DNA of 64,000 nt, taken from [Mycobacterium] stephanolepidis. Its GTDB lineage: Bacteria > Actinomycetota > Actinomycetes > Mycobacteriales > Mycobacteriaceae. The translations under genes and the position numbers were made by a program. Positions 18,420 through 26,990 of this stretch are shown one piece after another; within the stretch, counting starts at the first letter, position 1, and every line of letters begins with the position of its first letter. The notes under the pieces were generated by a model, which was not told the origin of the DNA, made no database searches, and saw nothing but the letters and a program-made list of their open reading frames with translations. The stretch is taken from positions 4,898,001 to 4,962,000 of the forward strand of contig NZ_AP018165.1 in the NCBI RefSeq assembly GCF_002356335.1, given 5' to 3'.

Positions 18420-19892
18420 TCAGTTGGTTGCGTGGGTGACGGCGCTCTCTGTGAAGCTGTAGTCGTCGAGTTCGACTGTTCGCAGTTGCCGCGCGAACTG
18501 GGTGGCGAATCCGGGGAACATGGTGGTGTTCTTACCGTCGGCGGTGAGGTACCAGCTTTGGCAGCCGGAGTTCCAGGTGGTCTTCCCGAGCCGCTGCTGA
18601 ATGTCTTCGTTGAAGGCGTCCTGCCGGTCCTTGCGCACGTCCAGGGTCAGCAGATCGCGGTTCCGGAGGATGCCGATCGCCTGCACGATGTAGTCGATCT
18701 GCGCCTCCATGTAGACGAGCGCGGAGTTGTGCCCCGGTCCCGAGTTGGGGCCGAAGGTGAAGAACAGGTTCGGGTAGCCGGAAACGTTCACGCTCTTGTA
18801 GGCGTGGGCTCCCTCGGACCATTCGTCGGCGAGCTTCCTGCCGTCGCGTCCCGCGATCGGGAACGGGGTGCCCGCTTTGCATACGTCGAACCCGGTGGCG
18901 AAGACGATGCAATCCACATCGTGTTCGATACCGTCGGCTGTGCGAATACCCTTGGGGGACAATGTGGCGATGGGCCAGGTGATCAGCTTGCAGTTGTCCC
19001 TCTCCAGCGCCGCGTAGTAGTCGTTGGTCATCAGCATCCGTTTGCAACCGGCGCGGAAGTCGGGGGTCAGCTGGCGGCGGGTCCAGGGGTCACTGATCTG
19101 CCGGCGCAGGTTCGCCTTGGCGATCCATTGGATGAGGGTGGTCACCGGGGTGTCCCAGACCATTCCCACCGCGGCGGCCTCATGCGTCCAGTACCAGGCC
19201 TGTCGGGCGGCGCTCTGCACCGCCGGATTGCTGCCGAAAAGTCTTTGCGCCCACGCGGGATGCCGGAAGTCCAAGCGCGGCAACACCCAACCGGGGGTCC
19301 GCTGGAAGACCTTGACCCGGGCGGCCGTCTTGACCAACTCCGGGATGATCTGCACGGCACTGGCTCCCGTGCCGATCACCGCAACATGCTTGCCGGCCAT
19401 GTCGTAGTCGTGATCCCACCGTGCACTGTGAATCTTGTGCCCGGTGTAGCTGTCGAGGCCGCGGATATCGGGCCAGCTGACGTTGGCCAGCGGTCCCGCC
19501 GCCATCACTGCACATCGTCCGCTGAAGATCTCGCCGGACGATGTGTCGGCGGTCCACATCCCCTTGTTCTCGTCGAATGTCAGCGCGGTGACGTCGACGC
19601 CGAATTTGATGAAGCGCCGCAGCTGGTGTTTGTCGACCATGCGCTGGATGTAACGCAGGATCTCGGGGCCTCCCGAGTACGCCTTGGACCAATCCGGGTT
19701 CTGCTCAAAGGAATACGAGTACAGCAGCGACGGGATGTCACAGGCCGCACCGGGGTAGGAGTTATCCCGCCAGGTCCCGCCCACATCCTGTCCCCGCTCC
19801 AGGATCGTGAAGTCCTCGATTCCCTGCTCCAGCAAGCGGATCGCGGTGCCCAGACCGGCGAAGCCCGCACCGACGATCAGCACCTCGCTCAT
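18420..19892 (-). CDS. FAD-dependent monooxygenase, Baeyer-Villiger type
   Basis: 490 residues. FAD site GAGFAG at residues 8-13, NADPH site VIGTGASA, and between them the Baeyer-Villiger fingerprint YTGHKIHSARWD. These enzymes insert oxygen next to a ketone to give an ester. The start overlaps the stop of the ferritin-like gene in ATGA, so the two are coupled. With the diiron protein and SDR upstream it suggests a pathway alcohol to ketone to ester on a lipid, terpene or steroid; that is inference. Confidence 0.92.
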   Translation of the reverse strand: MSEVLIVGAGFAGLGTAIRLLEQGIEDFTILERGQDVGGTWRDNSYPGAACDIPSLLYSYSFEQNPDWSKAYSGGPEILRYIQRMVDKHQLRRFIKFGVDVTALTFDENKGMWTADTSSGEIFSGRCAVMAAGPLANVSWPDIRGLDSYTGHKIHSARWDHDYDMAGKHVAVIGTGASAVQIIPELVKTAARVKVFQRTPGWVLPRLDFRHPAWAQRLFGSNPAVQSAARQAWYWTHEAAAVGMVWDTPVTTLIQWIAKANLRRQISDPWTRRQLTPDFRAGCKRMLMTNDYYAALERDNCKLITWPIATLSPKGIRTADGIEHDVDCIVFATGFDVCKAGTPFPIAGRDGRKLADEWSEGAHAYKSVNVSGYPNLFFTFGPNSGPGHNSALVYMEAQIDYIVQAIGILRNRDLLTLDVRKDRQDAFNEDIQQRLGKTTWNSGCQSWYLTADGKNTTMFPGFATQFARQLRTVELDDYSFTESAVTHATN

Positions 19893-20812
19893 CGCGACAC
19901 CGGCTTGTAGGTGAGTTCCTCGGACCAGGTCGGGGTCTTGCCCAGCACGCGGATCGGGAATAGGTCGATGGCCTTGCCCAAGGATTCGGAGATGAACTGG
20001 TAGGGCTGCACATGGTTAATGGACATTCCCATGTGGTGTTTGATGATATGGAAGGCGGGGATTCTCCGCGTGTTTGCGCTGCGTCCACCCACGTTCTCGT
20101 ATCGTCTGACGGCGTTGTACAGCTTCTCCTCGGAGAGTCCCATCGCGGAGATGTTGGTCATCATCCGGGTTAGCAAAGGCGAGTAGATCAGTGCGGCGAG
20201 CATCACCGACGGTTTCATCACGGTGCCCACGGTTTCGATGATGAGTTTGCGCATGGGGCTGGCGCCTAACATGTCCAAAACCCCGAAGCCCACTGCGAGG
20301 TGCCGCGACTCGTCGCTGTTGATGTGTTGGAACACCTCATGGCACAGCGGGTCCGCCACCTCATCGAGCAGGAATTTGACCAGGGCGCCGTCGAGTGCGG
20401 TCTCTAGCGCCGGGATGGCTGTCCCCAAAGTTGCCATGTTGAGGTCGTCGCTATACCGATCCAGCCATTCGATGACGAGACGAATGTTCTTGTTGGGCAA
20501 CGGCACTTCGCCCTCTTCGATCATGCCCCAGCGTCGCATCAGGGCCAGCTCGGCATTAGCGTGTCGCTGCTCCTCGGCATGGAAGTAGGTGTATATCTGC
20601 TTGAGAACCTCATTCGGTGCTTTCTTCGCCAGTGCCACGAACCCCTGTGCACCCACATTTTCGATCCAGACCAGATCCGACATGAATTCCTTGAGCGCGG
20701 GACGCTGCTCATCGGTGATCTGGTCTGCACCCGGTGCGTCCCAATCGATATCGGCCAGCGCCCACTGCTTGTCCTTGATGGTCGCGAGTATGTTGTCCAG
20801 TGCGATTGCCAC
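19889..20812 (-). CDS. Ferritin-like diiron protein
   Basis: 307 residues, mostly helical. Diiron ligands are readable in order: Glu in VWIENVGAQGF, E-x-x-H in FHAEEQRHAN, Glu in PALETALDG, and E-x-x-H in NSDESRHLAVG. This is a ferritin-like carboxylate-bridged site of the oxygenase/desaturase/ribonucleotide-reductase superfamily. GTG 20812 follows GAAAGG. It lies between the SDR (17 bp upstream) and the monooxygenase (4-bp overlap). An oxygenase or hydroxylase acting before the BVMO is likely but unproven. Confidence 0.85.
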   Translation of the reverse strand: MAIALDNILATIKDKQWALADIDWDAPGADQITDEQRPALKEFMSDLVWIENVGAQGFVALAKKAPNEVLKQIYTYFHAEEQRHANAELALMRRWGMIEEGEVPLPNKNIRLVIEWLDRYSDDLNMATLGTAIPALETALDGALVKFLLDEVADPLCHEVFQHINSDESRHLAVGFGVLDMLGASPMRKLIIETVGTVMKPSVMLAALIYSPLLTRMMTNISAMGLSEEKLYNAVRRYENVGGRSANTRRIPAFHIIKHHMGMSINHVQPYQFISESLGKAIDLFPIRVLGKTPTWSEELTYKPVSR

Positions 20813-20828
20813 CGTGCTGCCTTTCTGA

Positions 20829-21659
20829 TCAGTTCCCGCGCTGGCGGGAGATTCGTTCCGTGAGTCCCAGCGCCTTGGTGTAGGTATCGGGAGCCAAGCG
20901 TTTGGCCTGCCACATGAATCGGGCATCGAGCTGCGGGAGCACATACAGCTGACCCCGGTCGTGCGCGTCGAGACAACCGCGGGCCACCGAATCCGCCGAG
21001 ACGCCGGTCCATTTCATGGCGGTGGCGGCGAGGCGGGCGGCCGAGTCCTCGATGATGCCGCTCTCGACGATGTTCGTCTTGACGAAGGTCGGACACAGCA
21101 CGGTGACAGCCACACCCGTGCCACTGAATTCGGCGGCGAGGGTTTCCGAGAGCGCCAGCACCCCCGCCTTGCTGACGTTATAGGCACCCATGCGCGGCGC
21201 GGCCGCGAAGCTCGCCGCCGAGGCGACGTTGATGATTCCGCCGCGCCCCTGCTCGCGCAGTCGGGGTGCGAAGACGTGGCAGCCGTGAATGACCCCCCAC
21301 AGGTTCACCCCGAGGGTCTTGCGCCAATCCGGGAGAGGAGCGGCACCGACCACCTGTCCCCCGGCACCGATACCCGCGTTGTTGATCACCAGATCCGCCG
21401 GTTTGCCAAACCATTCCTCCGCGGTATCGGCCAGTGCGGCGACCTCGTCAAACGCCGAGACATCACAGGCGACCTCGATGGCGCCGCCACCGATCAATGC
21501 GGCCGTCTCCTTGGCGCCGGGCAGGTCCACATCGGCACACACCACCCGGCCACCTCGCCGCGCGATTTCCACGGCAAAGGCGCGGCCGATACCGCTGGCT
21601 GCGCCCGTGACCACCGCATCGGCCTTCCGCGTGCGGCGCCCACGGCGGCCGAGCCCCAT
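20829..21659 (-). CDS. SDR family oxidoreductase
   Basis: 276 residues from ATG 21659. Cofactor motif T-G-A-A-S-G-I-G, NNAG in VINNAGIGAGG and catalytic GAYNVSKAG. The fold is like that of SadH-type enzymes found beside BVMOs in mycobacteria. Starts at 21689 or 21707 are also open, but an inverted repeat at 21691-21729 that looks like an operator argues against 21707. First gene of the three-gene oxidation operon, divergent from TetR. Confidence 0.87.
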   Translation of the reverse strand: MGLGRRGRRTRKADAVVTGAASGIGRAFAVEIARRGGRVVCADVDLPGAKETAALIGGGAIEVACDVSAFDEVAALADTAEEWFGKPADLVINNAGIGAGGQVVGAAPLPDWRKTLGVNLWGVIHGCHVFAPRLREQGRGGIINVASAASFAAAPRMGAYNVSKAGVLALSETLAAEFSGTGVAVTVLCPTFVKTNIVESGIIEDSAARLAATAMKWTGVSADSVARGCLDAHDRGQLYVLPQLDARFMWQAKRLAPDTYTKALGLTERISRQRGN

Positions 21660-21690
21660 CAGACTCACCGTGAACCACCCGCAGCACATA

Positions 21691-21729
21691 GTGGTGGCAC
21701 CCGCCATAACTGACTGCACATGCCACCAC
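21691..21729. promoter_or_regulatory. Inverted repeat between SDR and TetR genes, candidate TetR operator
   Basis: GTGGTGGCA and TGCCACCAC are a perfect 9-bp inverted repeat with a 21-bp spacer, in the divergent promoter region. The position fits autoregulation and control of the SDR/diiron/BVMO operon. Confidence 0.45.
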
Positions 21730-21766
21730 TTTGACCTACGGTGTGCTCGGCTGTCAACATGGGGCA

Positions 21767-22411
21767 ATGACGGCATCAGCAGGTCTGTGGGGCGGACGCA
21801 CCGCGGCGGAGCGCCGCGCGGAACGTCGGACAAGGCTGGTCGCGGCCGCCCAGGAGATCTGGGCCGAGCAGGGGTGGGCGGCAGTCACCATGCGCGGCGT
21901 ATGCTCGCGAACCTCGTTGAACGACAGGTACTTCTACGACGATTTCGCCGATCGTGACGATCTGCTGGCCGTGGTCTGGGACGGTATGCGCGACGAACTC
22001 ATCGCGCGGATATCCGATATCGTCGGAGAAAACCCGGACCGCCCTCCGCTGGACACCCTGCGCAAGACGATCGCCCTTGTCGTCGAACGTGTTTCCACCG
22101 ATCCCGGCTGGGCAGAGATCATGTTTGTCCGGCATATAGGCAGCGCCGTCCTCGAACAGCGACGAACCGACCTGCTGCACCAGGCGACAGCCGTCCTCAT
22201 GACCGCGGCCGAGCCCTACTTGGTGAGGAACGTCGATCGGATCGGGTTCCGAATTGATACCCTAGTGGGTATCGGCGGATTCAGCGAACTGATCAATGCC
22301 TGGCGCTCCGGACTCATCGACGTCAGTGCGACCGAGCTGATCGACCACGGTACCCGCATTGGGACCACCCTCGCGGCCCATCACCTCGCCGCAGACTGGC
22401 GTTCGCGCTAA
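21767..22411 (+). CDS. TetR family transcriptional regulator
   Basis: 214 residues. N-terminal helix-turn-helix: RRTRLVAAAQEIWAEQGWAA then VCSRTSLNDRYFYDDFADRD. The C-terminal half is a ligand-binding helical domain. ATG 21767 follows a GGGGC run. It is divergent from the SDR/diiron/BVMO operon and probably represses it. Its ligand is unknown. Confidence 0.9.
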   Translation: MTASAGLWGGRTAAERRAERRTRLVAAAQEIWAEQGWAAVTMRGVCSRTSLNDRYFYDDFADRDDLLAVVWDGMRDELIARISDIVGENPDRPPLDTLRKTIALVVERVSTDPGWAEIMFVRHIGSAVLEQRRTDLLHQATAVLMTAAEPYLVRNVDRIGFRIDTLVGIGGFSELINAWRSGLIDVSATELIDHGTRIGTTLAAHHLAADWRSR

Positions 22412-22616
22412 GAGCGTCCAATCGTGGGTATGCAGAGCCGAAATCGTTTCCGATCTGGTTCCGCTTCCGGGAGGCGGATGGTGTCGGGGTGGTGTGCGCC
22501 CGATGATGCGTTGGTGGTCAGCGATCTGCCTTCTGTGGCTGTGCGCCTGCATCCGGACTCCGTTGGCCGTACGTTGCCGCGTGCGAGGCACCGCATCCGC
22601 AACAGTTATCTACCAT

Positions 22617-22935
22617 CTAGTGGTCCGCGTTTGAAGTTGTTGGGCGGTGGGCTTTCTTGAGGATTTCCTCGGCGGTTTTGGTCCAGACGAATGGTTGAGC
22701 GCGTGGGTTCCAACCGTTGATGAATTGACGGATCGCGGTGGTGAGGTCGTGGACACTGCGGAAGCTGCCGCGGTGGATGGCCTGGCGCTCGATGATGCCG
22801 AACCAGACCTCGACCAGGTTCATCCAGGACGCCGAGGTCGGGGTGAAATGGACTCGGATTCGGGGGTTTTCAGCGAGCCAGTCGCGGACTTCTTGTTTCT
22901 TGTGGGCGGCGTAGTTGTCCATCACCAGGGGTCTG
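22617..22935 (-). pseudogene. IS630 family transposase, C-terminal remnant
   Basis: About 105 codons of the DDE_3 domain: VMDNYAAHKKQEVRDWL carries the second Asp, and TSASWMNLVEVWFGIIER the catalytic Glu. The stop is intact, but everything upstream of PLVMDNY (about two thirds of a normal protein) is missing and the sequence changes at about 22936. This scar opens the decayed region. Confidence 0.85.
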
Positions 22936-22947
22936 CCCCTAGTTTGG

Positions 22948-22976
22948 TTGACTCGGTTCGGTCAACTTTTTACGCT
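22948..22976 (+). promoter_or_regulatory. Strong SigA-type promoter for the coiled-coil/GGDEF pair
   Basis: TTGACT (22948-22953), a 17-bp spacer and TACGCT (22971-22976), followed by seven bases and ATG 22984. This is the best -35/-10 match seen in the window and predicts a leaderless mRNA. Confidence 0.6.
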
Positions 22977-22983
22977 AACGGCC

Positions 22984-23250
22984 ATGGTCAAAAACGATTC
23001 CGAAAAGCTCGTTGACCAAGACCACCAGAGCTCTATCGACAAACAGCCCCATCGGCAAGCCGCCCAATATGTCGCCGAACTGGTCGAGCTTCACTCCCAG
23101 ATTATGACCCTGCAAGAGCAACTCGCTGCCGCCGAACACACGTACCGCAGCTGGCTTGAGCATCTGAGTCTATCCCCGAGCCGCACAAACCGAAAAGTCC
23201 TAATCAGCGCCCGCGACGGCTGCGCTTTGCAATACTTGCCACATTGCTGA
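22984..23250 (+). CDS. Small coiled-coil protein upstream of GGDEF gene
   Basis: 88 residues, hydrophilic. Residues 25-55 (AAQYVAELVELHSQIMTLQE onward) have a heptad pattern of a coiled coil. No family is recognised. The ATG sits seven bases behind the -10 box of a strong promoter, and the stop is 23 bp before the GGDEF gene, so the two should be cotranscribed. A regulatory partner of the cyclase is possible but unproven. Confidence 0.6.
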   Translation: MVKNDSEKLVDQDHQSSIDKQPHRQAAQYVAELVELHSQIMTLQEQLAAAEHTYRSWLEHLSLSPSRTNRKVLISARDGCALQYLPHC

Positions 23251-23273
23251 GGAGTTCGGAGGGGCACAGGACC

Positions 23274-24404
23274 ATGCCACTGTTCGTCGCCCGTGTAAGT
23301 ACCGCCAGCAAGACACTTGCGAGCATCTTGACATTCGAAAATCTGTCTCGATGGTGGCATACACCCACGCGCTACGACCCGGTGGTGTCCTACCTTCGTT
23401 CACGCTCCCTGGTACCGGTGATGCGAGTCGTCGTAGGCGGATGCGCAGGTGCCCTAGCGATTAGTCCGCTGGCAATGGAGTTCTCGCCGCAGGGGCCGCA
23501 GGGGCCGCTATGGCGGTCGCTGGACGTCATAGTCGGCGCAATCGGGATCTTCTGGATGCTGAGATGGTGGTTCGGGCCGCTGCCTACGCAACTTGTGTCG
23601 GCAATCTTCGCCACCACCTCCATAGCCGCGATATGTGTCGGGAGCTTCGCAGACTCCGACAAGGTCACCGGCATATGCTGGATGAGCGCGCTAGCCGTGG
23701 CAGCTGTCTACATCGGAGCTTTTCACGGTGCCCGACTTTTCGCCCTGTACTGGTTGCTAGCGCTGTCGACACTCACGCTTCATGCCATTTCACTTAGCCT
23801 GCAACAAGGCTGGGCCGTGGCCGCAGCGAAATCAGTCGAGATCGGGGCGGTGGTCCTTGTCATGCCAACGATCCTCCATCTGGTGTATCCCGTGTTTGCC
23901 CACGATGCCGTGTCAGCAGAAAGAGACCAACTCACCGGTCTACACAACCGGCGCGGATTCAATGGCCAATCTGTGCGACTAGCGATGACCGCACACGCGC
24001 AGCGATCCGAACTCAGCATAATCGTGGTCGATATCGACAGATTCAAGCGAATCAACGATCATCGAGGGCACGATGCCGGTGACCGAGTAATCGTGCTCGC
24101 TGCGTTACGGATTCGGGTGGTTACCGGCGATCGAGCAGTGGTGGGACGCCTTGGAGGCGACGAATTTTGCGTGGCCATGATCGCTCCCGTACAGTCCGCG
24201 ATCGAAGCCGCAGAGCAGATCCGCATCGAGCTCGAGTCAATCGACACGGTAGCCATGATCACGGCGAGCATCGGAGTCGCCACAGGTCGGCCGCTACGAA
24301 CAGACAGACCCAGAGATCTGGTCAGCCGACTAATCATAGACGCCGACAACGCGATGTACACGGCCAAACGAGACGGCGGCAATCGGGTAGCAACACTTCG
24401 TTAA
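23274..24404 (+). CDS. Membrane-bound GGDEF diguanylate cyclase
   Basis: 376 residues. About six membrane segments make up the first 200 residues, a MASE-like sensor. The GGDEF domain follows: VVDIDRFKRINDHRGHDAGD binds metal and substrate, and the active site is intact RLGGDEFCVA. It should make c-di-GMP from two GTP. The RxxD inhibitory site five residues before GGDEF is absent, so product inhibition is not expected. ATG follows GGAGGGG. Second gene of a probable operon with the coiled-coil protein. Confidence 0.9.
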   Translation: MPLFVARVSTASKTLASILTFENLSRWWHTPTRYDPVVSYLRSRSLVPVMRVVVGGCAGALAISPLAMEFSPQGPQGPLWRSLDVIVGAIGIFWMLRWWFGPLPTQLVSAIFATTSIAAICVGSFADSDKVTGICWMSALAVAAVYIGAFHGARLFALYWLLALSTLTLHAISLSLQQGWAVAAAKSVEIGAVVLVMPTILHLVYPVFAHDAVSAERDQLTGLHNRRGFNGQSVRLAMTAHAQRSELSIIVVDIDRFKRINDHRGHDAGDRVIVLAALRIRVVTGDRAVVGRLGGDEFCVAMIAPVQSAIEAAEQIRIELESIDTVAMITASIGVATGRPLRTDRPRDLVSRLIIDADNAMYTAKRDGGNRVATLR

Positions 24405-24568
24405 AGAGCAAAGCGAACTTTGCGGTTGTGGCAACTAATCCAAAATCTGGAAAATTGTCTGTCCACACGTTGAACCTCTCGATGGCCCCAACGGCGGCAT
24501 CAGGTGCAGCGCTGAGAAATGCTGCCGCGACCGCAGAATGAACCGCCCCGGAAAGTCGGGAGACTGTG

Positions 24569-25510
24569 TTAAACGGTCAGCCCTGCCGGTTGGTGGGCTG
24601 TGAATCGAGCGTAGTAGGCGTTCTCTGGTTCTGCTGGTGGGATGTCGCCGCAGTACTGGTAGAGGCGGCGATGGTTGAACCAGTCGACCCATTCGGCGGT
24701 CGCGATCTCGACCTGATCGACGGTTTTCCAGGGTTTTCGGGGTTTGATCAGCTCGGTCTTATAGAGTCCGTTGATCGTCTCAGCCAGCGCGTTGTCATAC
24801 GAATCGCCCACGGCCCCGACCGATCCAGCGATGTTCGCCTCGGCGAGACGTTCGGAATACCGGATCGATACATACTGGCTACCCGCGTCGCTGTGACAGA
24901 TCAGGTCGGCCAGGTCCCGGCCGTGTCGCTGCCGGGTCCACACCGACTGCTCCAGTGCCGCAAGGACCAGGGCGGTACTCATTGACGAGGCGACTGCCCA
25001 GCCCAGGATGCGGCGCGCGTAGGCATCGGTGACGAGCGCGGTATAGGCCCATCCGGGCCAGGTTGACACATATGTGATGTCGGTGACCCACAACCGATCC
25101 GGTGCTATCGGGGCGAATCGGCGACTCACCAGATCACCCGGTCTGGGCGCCTTCGGATCACTGACCGTGGTGCGCTTGACCTTGCCCCGCACCGCACCGG
25201 TCAGCTGCTCATCGCGCATTAACCGTTCGACGGTGCAGCGGGCTACCGCGACCCCTTCCCGATTCATCTGCAGCCAGACCTTGCGGGCACCATAGACACC
25301 GTAGTTAGCGGCATGCACGCGGTGAATGTGGTTGATCAGCACCGCATCTCGGCGTTCACGGTCTGTCGCCGTCTTGTTGACCTGCCGGTAGTAAGTTGAT
25401 GGGGCAACCAGCAGGCCATGTTCGGTGAGCACGGCGCAGATCGGCTCGACACCCCATCGCAGCCCACCCTCGCAACATTCGGCATGGGAGCGGATGAACT
25501 CGGTGATCAC
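24569..25510 (-). CDS. IS3 family transposase OrfB
   Basis: 313 residues. Integrase core rve: Asp in WVTDITYVS, Asp in ICHSDAGSQYVS, Glu in NALAETINGLYKTE. A helical HTH_21 region precedes it (ANYGVYGARKVWLQMNREG). GTG 25510 overlaps the expected orfA stop in GTGA. Intact. Confidence 0.92.
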   Translation of the reverse strand: MITEFIRSHAECCEGGLRWGVEPICAVLTEHGLLVAPSTYYRQVNKTATDRERRDAVLINHIHRVHAANYGVYGARKVWLQMNREGVAVARCTVERLMRDEQLTGAVRGKVKRTTVSDPKAPRPGDLVSRRFAPIAPDRLWVTDITYVSTWPGWAYTALVTDAYARRILGWAVASSMSTALVLAALEQSVWTRQRHGRDLADLICHSDAGSQYVSIRYSERLAEANIAGSVGAVGDSYDNALAETINGLYKTELIKPRKPWKTVDQVEIATAEWVDWFNHRRLYQYCGDIPPAEPENAYYARFTAHQPAGLTV

Positions 25511-25828
25511 GCGTGGGGCCGGTCGAGCTCGGCCGCGAAAAAGCCGACGCTGACTTCAAAATAGCGTTGGCCCTGCGTAATTCGGCATTCTCCCGCCGCA
25601 GGCGTTTCAGCTCGGCCGACTCCTGCGTCGTGACACCGGGCCGCTGCCCGGAATCGGTCTGAGATCGACGCACCCAATTACGCAGCGTCTCGGCACTGCC
25701 AATGCCCAGCAATGATGCGATCCGCGCCATCGCCGACCACTCCGTCTCGCCATCGGGTCGCTCGGCAACCATCCGCACCGCCCGCACTTTCAGCTCAGCC
25801 GGGTACCGCTTCGAGGCATTCCTGCCAT
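25507..25828 (-). pseudogene. IS3 OrfA with two single-base deletions
   Basis: HTH_Tnp_1 protein: RYPAELKVRAVRMVAERPDG, then a leucine-zipper-like LKRLRRENAELRRANAILKS. The ATG at 25828 has a GGAAGG site eight bases before it but is out of frame with the following NASKRYPAEL. At the other end the conserved SASAFFAAELDRP is split at the A-run 25538-25542 (T-run on the coding strand): the frame gives SASAFSRPSS. One base is missing at each place. Confidence 0.65.
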
Positions 25829-25879
25829 GACTCCAACCTTCCCAAGAAGTGAAGTCCCCCGACTTGCCGGGGCGGTTCA

Positions 25880-25988
25880 CCTACCACCGCCGACGACGCC
25901 AAGCCGCACTCGGCAAATTGACCCCCATCGAACTCGAGACCATCATGAACCCCACCCAAGCCCATGCGGCCTAAACCCAACCTGTCAC
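25880..25988 (+). pseudogene. C-terminal remnant of a second IS3-type transposase
   Basis: From 25882 to the TAA at 25974 the plus strand reads YHRRRRQAALGKLTPIELE and then ETIMNPTQAHAA, the typical end of an IS3-family OrfB. It is cut by the IS3 element on its left. The element end is probably at about 25988 (CCTGTCACA), where the P450 fragment begins. Confidence 0.7.
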
Positions 25989-26600
25989 AACACGTGCAGC
26001 AGACCCCCTCTGCGGTCGGGCAGATCTAAGGCCACGCGGCGTGCAGCGATTTCCCGATACAAAATCGCATCGATCCGATGCTGGTTGTCGAGAGAGCCCT
26101 TCCACGGCGGGAAACGCTTGAGAACCGGGAACTGGCGTCCGGCGAAGATCACTGGGTGGATACTGATGATGGCGTGTAGGCGGGTAGTCAACTCGGCCTT
26201 CGTTTTTGGATCGGTGACTCCGAAAACAACCCGCACAATGATGTCCAGTGTCAGGGCATTCATGTGCTCCAGCGCACTGATCTCCGACCCGGCGGGCCAC
26301 TGACCAATGTGCTCAGCAGCGACGGCGGCGATCATGGCGCGGTACCCGCGCAGGGCAGCCCCGTTGAATGCGGGCATCAACAGCGACCGCATCCGCGCAT
26401 GGGCGCCCTCATCGGTCATCAGCACCGAATGCTCGCCCATGACGAACCCGAGAATCTGGTTGCCCTCACCGGCATGCAAGATCTTCGGGTCCGCGGCGAA
26501 GATCTCCTTGATGTGCTCAGGGCGGCTGTACACCACCGGGTTGTCCGCATACGGGGGCACCTGTAGCGAGAAAACGTTGCCGTACTTGCGGCGCATCGCC
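25985..26600 (-). pseudogene. Cytochrome P450 fragment, truncated at both ends
   Basis: About 200 codons of the N-terminal half of a P450 (CYP135/CYP138-like): MRRKYGNVFSLQVPP, then MTDEGAHARMRSLLMPAFNG, with the conserved helix C. The first 40-60 residues are missing at the junction with the rhodanese gene (about 26600). The C-terminal half with the I helix and heme Cys is lost at the IS end, where the frame stops in LLHVL and TGA. Not functional. Confidence 0.8.
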
Positions 26601-26918
26601 GGTAGCGAAGAACTCGTGCGGCTGGTCAAGTCCGGTGAGGCGGTGATCCTCGATGTACGCCCAACAGAGGAGTACCTCGCTGGCCACATCCCCGGTGCAA
26701 TCTGCGTCCCGATCAATGAACTCGCCCAACGGATCACTGAACTACCGGCAGACGCCCAGATCGTCGTCTACTGCCGCGGCGAGTACTGCGCCATGGCCTA
26801 TGACGCCGTTCAGATATTGACCGACCGGGGCCACCGAGCTATCCGTCTCAGCGACGGCATGCTCGAATGGCGGCTAGATGACCTACCCGTCGTTGCCGTA
26901 ACAGAATCCCCGTTATGA
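26601..26918 (+). pseudogene. Rhodanese domain fragment (from an ArsR-rhodanese protein)
   Basis: About 105 residues: AVILDVRPTEEYLAGHIPGA, then VVYCRGEYCAMAYDAVQ with the active-site Cys loop, and the ending DGMLEWRLDDLPV. In actinobacteria this form is normally the C-terminal half of a protein with an ArsR helix-turn-helix. Here the HTH half is gone and the frame runs into antisense P450 sequence. A start inside the domain is not evident, so it is treated as broken, though the domain itself is whole. Confidence 0.7.
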
Positions 26919-26990
26919 CCACGAACTCGTCCAGCGGCAGGCTCCCACACGTCACGTAGTAGCCGCCGCGCCGTCATCGTTGTTGCGAAG

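Larger units (their letters stand above)
24539..25879 (-). mobile_element. IS3-family insertion sequence
   Basis: Ends TG...CA with 27-bp inverted repeats (two mismatches) at 24539-24565 and 25853-25879; both begin TGAACCGCCCCGG. Holds orfA and orfB. The right end abuts the C-terminal remnant of another transposase, so it was inserted in an older IS; no matching target duplication is seen on the left. Confidence 0.88.

Noticed and set aside
18183..19910. A 575-codon open frame on the plus strand
   Set aside because: It lies opposite the BVMO gene, whose frame has complete family motifs; the antisense product is low in recognisable structure and results from high-GC codon use.
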